This document shows positions 60,443-64,000 of a DNA stretch of 64,000 bases, piece by piece (position 1 is the first letter of the stretch; the number at the start of each line of letters is the position of its first letter). A program made the position numbers and the translations under genes. The notes under the pieces were generated by a model. The model had not been told where the DNA came from and did no database searches. It was given only the letters and a program-made list of their open reading frames with translations. Source of the DNA: Heracleum sosnowskyi (lineage: Eukaryota; Streptophyta; Magnoliopsida; Apiales; Apiaceae); NCBI GenBank assembly GCA_030848705.1, contig CM061240.1:22897001-22961000 (forward strand), read 5' to 3'.

Positions 60443-60742
60443 ATGATGAAGAAGGATGATAGCATTAGTCGTCTTAGAAGTGATCTGCAAGAATGTACAA
60501 AAGAACTGACAATTATGAAGGGGATACTACCTAAAGTTTCTGAAAAGAGAGATGCATTGTGGGAAGAGGTGAAACGATGCAGCATTAACAAAGTTTCTGA
60601 AATGGGATCTTCATTTGGCGAGCTAAAACAGAAGTTGCAGCACTTGGAGACCTATTGTGAAGATCTAAAAAAGTCTCTCAGGCAAGCAGCACAAGGAAAG
60701 AATTACCAAGGTTTTGAAAAACTAGGAAATGTGCTTATATGA
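60443..60742 (+). pseudogene. Captured exon of an unrelated coiled-coil protein
   Basis: After a TTTTCTAG acceptor, 99 codons encode a coiled-coil-like protein (DDSISRLRSDLQECTKELTI, then LPKVSEKRDALWEEVK). The opening resembles plant long coiled-coil proteins of unknown function. It is not part of an ABC transporter, so the CACTA element carries pieces of two genes. Splicing from the ABCG exon at 60158 to this one would give a chimeric transcript. Confidence 0.6.
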
Positions 60743-60950
60743 ATGTAGTTTTGATATTTGGATGGTTTGGATTATGTAGTTAGTTTCGATATGAATTGGA
60801 TAATGTAGTTGGCCTATTGAATTTTATATTTGGTTTTATTATATATTGGCCTTTTGATTTCGATATTTGGTTTTGTTTTGGCTTTTTGATTTTGGTCATT
60901 TGGTTTTGGTTTTTGGCCATGTCAAATAGGGCATCCATGTATTAAAAAAA
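60743..60950. other. Low-complexity T/G-rich stretch
   Basis: Repeats of ATTTTGATATTTGGTTTTG-like units lie between the coiled-coil exon and the right subterminal repeats. Nothing else is recognised. Confidence 0.6.
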
Positions 60951-60954
60951 TACA

Positions 60955-61250
60955 GAACTTACATCACTTTCGCAAAAAACCGATGTTAAATATCACAAGT
61001 AACATCAGAACACTAATGCCTAAAGAATAGAAACCGTTGTAAAAGAGAAACATAGACATCAGTTCTTTATTAAGAAACCGATGTTAAAAAGGAACATAGA
61101 CATCTGTTTCTTATTAAAAAACCGATGTTAAAGATTAACATAGACATCGGCTAAAAACCGATGTCTAATACCCCTACCTTTCTGTACACATGCAAAGACA
61201 TCGCTTCTCTTTTTCAATAGACATCGGTCTTTAGCCGATGTCTATTGTAA
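60955..61250. repeat. Right subterminal repeats of the inner CACTA
   Basis: About ten copies of CCGATGTTAAA, ATAGACATCGG, CCGATGTCTA and near variants, in both orientations. They end with facing copies ATAGACATCGG and CCGATGTCTAT at about 61217-61247, just inside the terminus. Confidence 0.85.
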
Positions 61251-62012
61251 TTTTTCTAGTAGTGAAGTGTTGTATCATAGCAAGAAACAACAACGGTTCA
61301 CTAATAAAAAATGCGTTGTATAAGGGGATGAACACAACACACGAGTAAATATAAAGTCTTGTATAACACCTAGAAACAACAATAGGGCACTAGAGAAAGC
61401 ATTGTTGGAAAACATTAGTATCAAGAGATTTTTTTTATGGTGCCCGTTGTGGGAAGGTTTATCTACAACGATTTTTTTCCTGAGAATTCTTGTTTATAAG
61501 AGATCAGTTTTACAACGCTTTTGTTTGGTCAATCTTTTCTGTTTATTCTAAATAGACAATAGGTTTCTTTTATGAGTACGTTGTAAGAAAAACATTTGCA
61601 CAACTGTCTAAATAGGCAGTGGCTATTGTTTGATACAGCTTATAATAATAGTTCATATAGATGCCACACTCAGCTAAAAACAGAAGAGACAATAGTTTTA
61701 TACCAAATGCAAAATAGAAGAGACAATGGCTTGATATATCCAAAGGCAAAACAGAAGAGATTTTAATTAAAAGCCAACAATACCGAACCAACAACTTCAC
61801 ATACTACCAACTAATATTCTCTATAACAACCACCATTCACCAAATTCACAAACTAATATTCACCAAGACATAATCCATTCATCTAACCAACTTGAATCAT
61901 TTCTAATATTAACCAATACAAGTCATTGACAAAATAAAACCATTTCCAACTGGACTGTTATATTTTGGAATGAGCATATTCAGTAAAGAGTGTTACTCCC
62001 AGACAATGAATC

Positions 62013-62044
62013 AAGATTGTAGAAGGGGGGTTGAATACAATCTT
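62013..62044 (-). other. U5 hairpin of D
   Basis: Arms AAGATTGTA and TACAATCTT, perfect 9 bp, loop GAAGGGGGGTTGAA. It lies 22 bases from the LTR end. Confidence 0.8.
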
Positions 62045-62844
62045 TAAAAATTCTTTGGTTCTTGACAAAAAAGCTATGTAAATAAATTCAAGAACAGAAA
62101 AACAAGCAAGATAAAATTGGCACAAGAATTAAAAATTCAGGTGCATTGATTTATCCACCTGAGAGATTTTTATTAGAAGAAATCTTTGTGATCTTTATGT
62201 ATAAACACACAGCTGCATACACACTATTCTAGCTTCACCATTTTACAAAGGATATTGCCTTGTGATCTCTAAATTGCCTAATTGATTTCTTCAGTTCTAG
62301 AATAATGCTACACTTGGGTATATAACCCAAGTTTACAAGATATTTCGAACAACTAATAATACAAAAAGTAACTCTGTCCAAAATCCTTGCTTCACCATTC
62401 TGAATAGTGGCCCATGTGTTGGTAGCTTACCCTTGTTGGCTAATTGTCTTTTATGGAAATGCTACAATTGACCAGACAAAACAAAATGCTTCTTCTTCTC
62501 GTGAGTTTTCTAGATATGCTGGTTTCCATGCTCTATGAAATCTGTCAACCCATATGCTCTTTCTGAACTGTCCTTTTCACAAAGTACAGAGTGTATCCGT
62601 AGATGCTATTTGAGCTGTATCTGTTGAGAGTATCTTGACCACATCCGTAGACAACTAGTACTTCTATCCGTAGACAGTACTTTGACCACATCCGTAGAAG
62701 GCTAATGTTCCTATCCGTAGACAGTCAATTTCACTTATGTAAAATTACAAGGCATAGACTATTTATAATTAGCCTTCCTATTCTACATTTCTATTAACAG
62801 TCAACATGACTTATTCAGCCTAAAAACTACTACTTCAACTTCTA

Positions 62845-62938
62845 CATCAGGATTACATATCAGGACTGCACATCAGGATTGTACATCAGGATTGCATATC
62901 AGGATTGCATCCCAGGATTATACATCAGGATTGTACAA
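62845..62938. repeat. Tandem CATCAGGATTG array in the D LTR
   Basis: Seven imperfect units of about 13 bases (ACATCAGGATTGT, ATATCAGGATTGC, ATCCCAGGATTAT and so on). The core TCAGGATT is the dispersed motif of element A. Confidence 0.88.
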
Positions 62939-63085
62939 GCATGTTACATTGAGTCTTATACGTAGATAAACTACCCTTCTACGGATACTTCAAAAGCATG
63001 CTATCCGTTGAAGGCTACATTTTTACTTATACAATTTTCACTAAGTTAGTCTAGTTATCATCAAGAAACAACATAGTTCCTAACA

Positions 63086-63097
63086 ATCTCCCCCAAT
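63086..63097 (-). other. Polypurine tract of D
   Basis: The minus strand reads ATTGGGGGAGAT before the LTR start TGTTAGGAAC, the same tract as in A and C. Confidence 0.85.
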
Positions 63098-63260
63098 TTA
63101 TTCCTGGTTGAGAATCAGACATAAATTAAGAGTCTTGATGATAACAAAACCACTTCTAACAAATAAACAGTAAGCAGTAAAATTTGTATTAAGCTACATT
63201 ATTGAAATACTGGAGAGTTGATATATGTACATAGAGAGTGCTCCTCTAGACTGAGCAGGT

Positions 63261-64000
63261 TTAATTCTTTTTATTCTCTATTGGAGGCTGAATCTTTTGT
63301 CTCCCTTCCTTAGCATAGTTGGCCTTGATTTGATCTTGAAGCTTCCTGTAGAATGCATCTTCTTCGGCAATATTTGGATCCAGCTTTGCTTGCAACCATC
63401 TAAGGTACTTAGTGTTGGCCTTAGACAGTTGATCTTCAATCCTGAAGAATCTTCTACAGCCATTGTCATCTTTGAATTCCATCATCCAGTAGGGTTGGAG
63501 ATGGATTCTTTGTCCATTGTAAGGGATCTTCATTTTTCTTGGCAAACTATCAGGAGAATTCCAGATGTTCCTGATTTCTTCAATCTTCTTCAAAATGGCA
63601 CTTCTTGCAACCTCATAAAATCCCCTTATGTTCTTAAAGCTTGAGAAAATCTTCACCAAGGTGCAATATCCTCCATTTAACACTTGTTGCAAGGGCCATG
63701 CTCTCACCTTCCCTCCTTTGTAGACAAAGGTTAGTCTTTCAGGCAAATCTCTGAATTTTTCTGTGCCTATTATGTCACCAACTTCATCAGGGTAGAGATC
63801 CATGGTTGAGTACTCCTGTATTTCTGCAATGTACATAAAGTCTTCCTTGTTCTCAACTGGCATGGCAACTTTTGGTGCAACATTCATCTTGATTGGTCCT
63901 TGTTGAGCTCTTTTAACTAGTTCCCTTTTCCTTGACTTCTTTTCAGCTTCAATGATGAACTTAGGAAAGACCAAGTTTTCAAACTCAACAGGCTCTTCTT
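63261..64000 (-). CDS. D ORF3, C-terminal part (continues beyond the window)
   Basis: The frame is open from its stop at 63261 to at least 63974 and probably to the window edge. It begins with a basic KKSRKRELVKR stretch. It then matches the ORF3 C-terminus of element C block by block: FMYIAEIQEYSTMDL, LPERLTFVYKGGKVRAWPL, RIHLQPYWMMEFKDDNGC and RRFFRIEDQLSKA. More than half of the residues agree over about 180 positions by eye. ORF3 is thus kept under constraint in two distinct elements while noncoding DNA has diverged. Function unknown. Confidence 0.82.
   Translation of the reverse strand, partial: EEPVEFENLVFPKFIIEAEKKSRKRELVKRAQQGPIKMNVAPKVAMPVENKEDFMYIAEIQEYSTMDLYPDEVGDIIGTEKFRDLPERLTFVYKGGKVRAWPLQQVLNGGYCTLVKIFSSFKNIRGFYEVARSAILKKIEEIRNIWNSPDSLPRKMKIPYNGQRIHLQPYWMMEFKDDNGCRRFFRIEDQLSKANTKYLRWLQAKLDPNIAEEDAFYRKLQDQIKANYAKEGRQKIQPPIENKKN

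Larger units (their letters stand above)
57852..61264. mobile_element. Inner CACTA element, complete, non-autonomous, carrying host gene pieces
   Basis: Left terminus CACTACAAGAAAAACTA, right terminus TTTTTCTAGTAGTG (reverse complement CACTACTAGAAAAA), flanked by aag on both sides (57849-57851 and 61265-61267), the 3-bp TSD expected for CACTA. Subterminal regions hold many AGACATCG / CCGATGTCT copies. There is no transposase. The middle holds exons of an ABCG transporter and a coiled-coil protein with splice sites, so it captured genomic DNA (a Pack-type CACTA). Confidence 0.9.
57698..61990. mobile_element. Outer CACTA element (left end and interior, interrupted)
   Basis: It begins CACTACAAGAAAAACTGAAA at 57698, the standard En/Spm-CACTA terminus, after act (57695-57697). 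About 150 bases of subterminal DNA (57698-57848) precede the inner CACTA. From 61268 the sequence resumes with short inverted motifs (GCGTTGTA, CAACGG, AGACAATAG, TGTTGTA) to 61990, where copia D begins. No transposase is seen. The right terminus is outside the window or beyond D. Confidence 0.7.
61991..63085 (-). mobile_element. 3' LTR of Sirevirus-type copia element D
   Basis: 1095 bp from TGTTACTCCC to TTCCTAACA, with a polypurine tract next to its right edge, so D reads on the minus strand and this is the 3' LTR. The left flank aagag would be the TSD; the other end is outside the window. It holds the U5 hairpin (62013-62044), nine ATCCGTAGACAG-type motifs (62593-63010), and a tandem CATCAGGATTG block (62845-62938). 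Confidence 0.88.

Overview
This is transposon-packed plant nuclear DNA. It is AT-rich, has plant-type Ty1/copia, Ty3/gypsy and CACTA elements, and its captured gene exons carry plant-like splice sites. A dicot is likely; the species cannot be named from the sequence. I see no intact host gene. Almost every base belongs to a nest of mobile elements, and the order of insertion can be read from target-site duplications (TSDs).

Left block (1-13790, continued at 52491-55002). E1 (from before base 1 to 11695, minus strand) is a Tekay/Del-like chromovirus with 3.9-kb LTRs, an acidic ORF in its leader, a gag broken by stops, a protease with a deletion, and a long RT-RNaseH-integrase-chromodomain ORF. 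E1 sits in the leader of an older relative, E2 (minus strand). The 5' LTR of E2 (12488-13790 plus 52491-55002) is split by copia element B.

Central block (13791-52485). Three large Sirevirus-type copia elements are stacked like Russian dolls. B (13791-52485, minus, TSD atctg) has A (14033-39219, minus, TSD tgagc) inserted in its 3' LTR. A has C (21669-34787, plus, TSD gcatc) inserted in its pol. Removing the inserts leaves about 13.5 kb for B, 12.1 kb for A and 13.1 kb for C. Each has about 0.6-1.1 kb LTRs, an iMet-type primer site, a large multi-zinc-knuckle gag, pol, and a very large ORF3 after pol. A fourth element, D (from 61991, minus), enters at the right edge. LTR pairs are nearly identical (by eye 1/1127 in B, 4/609 in A, 3/1019 in C), so all are recent.

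Right block (55003-64000). This holds a fragment resembling plant 'gypsy-type transposon' genes, a decayed Athila-type LTR, primer site and gag, a scrap of an E2-type LTR, an outer CACTA element and, inside it, a complete non-autonomous CACTA element (57852-61264, TSD aag). The inner CACTA has picked up exons of a PDR-type ABCG transporter and an exon of a coiled-coil protein.

Two patterns stand out. First, each Sirevirus is peppered with its own short DNA motif in both orientations: CGTTGACAG-type in C, TCAGGATTTGA in A, TTCGATAGTTTT in B, ATCCGTAGACAG plus CATCAGGATTG in D. In A and C the motif also lies inside coding regions, where it is read in different frames, so the DNA rather than the protein seems to be kept. 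Together with the fast-diverging ORF3 this suggests a self-recognition or anti-silencing system like VANC/VANDAL, which is a hypothesis only. Second, all four elements carry a hairpin near the U5 end of the LTR, with a fixed G/C-run loop and a 9-bp stem that covaries between elements.
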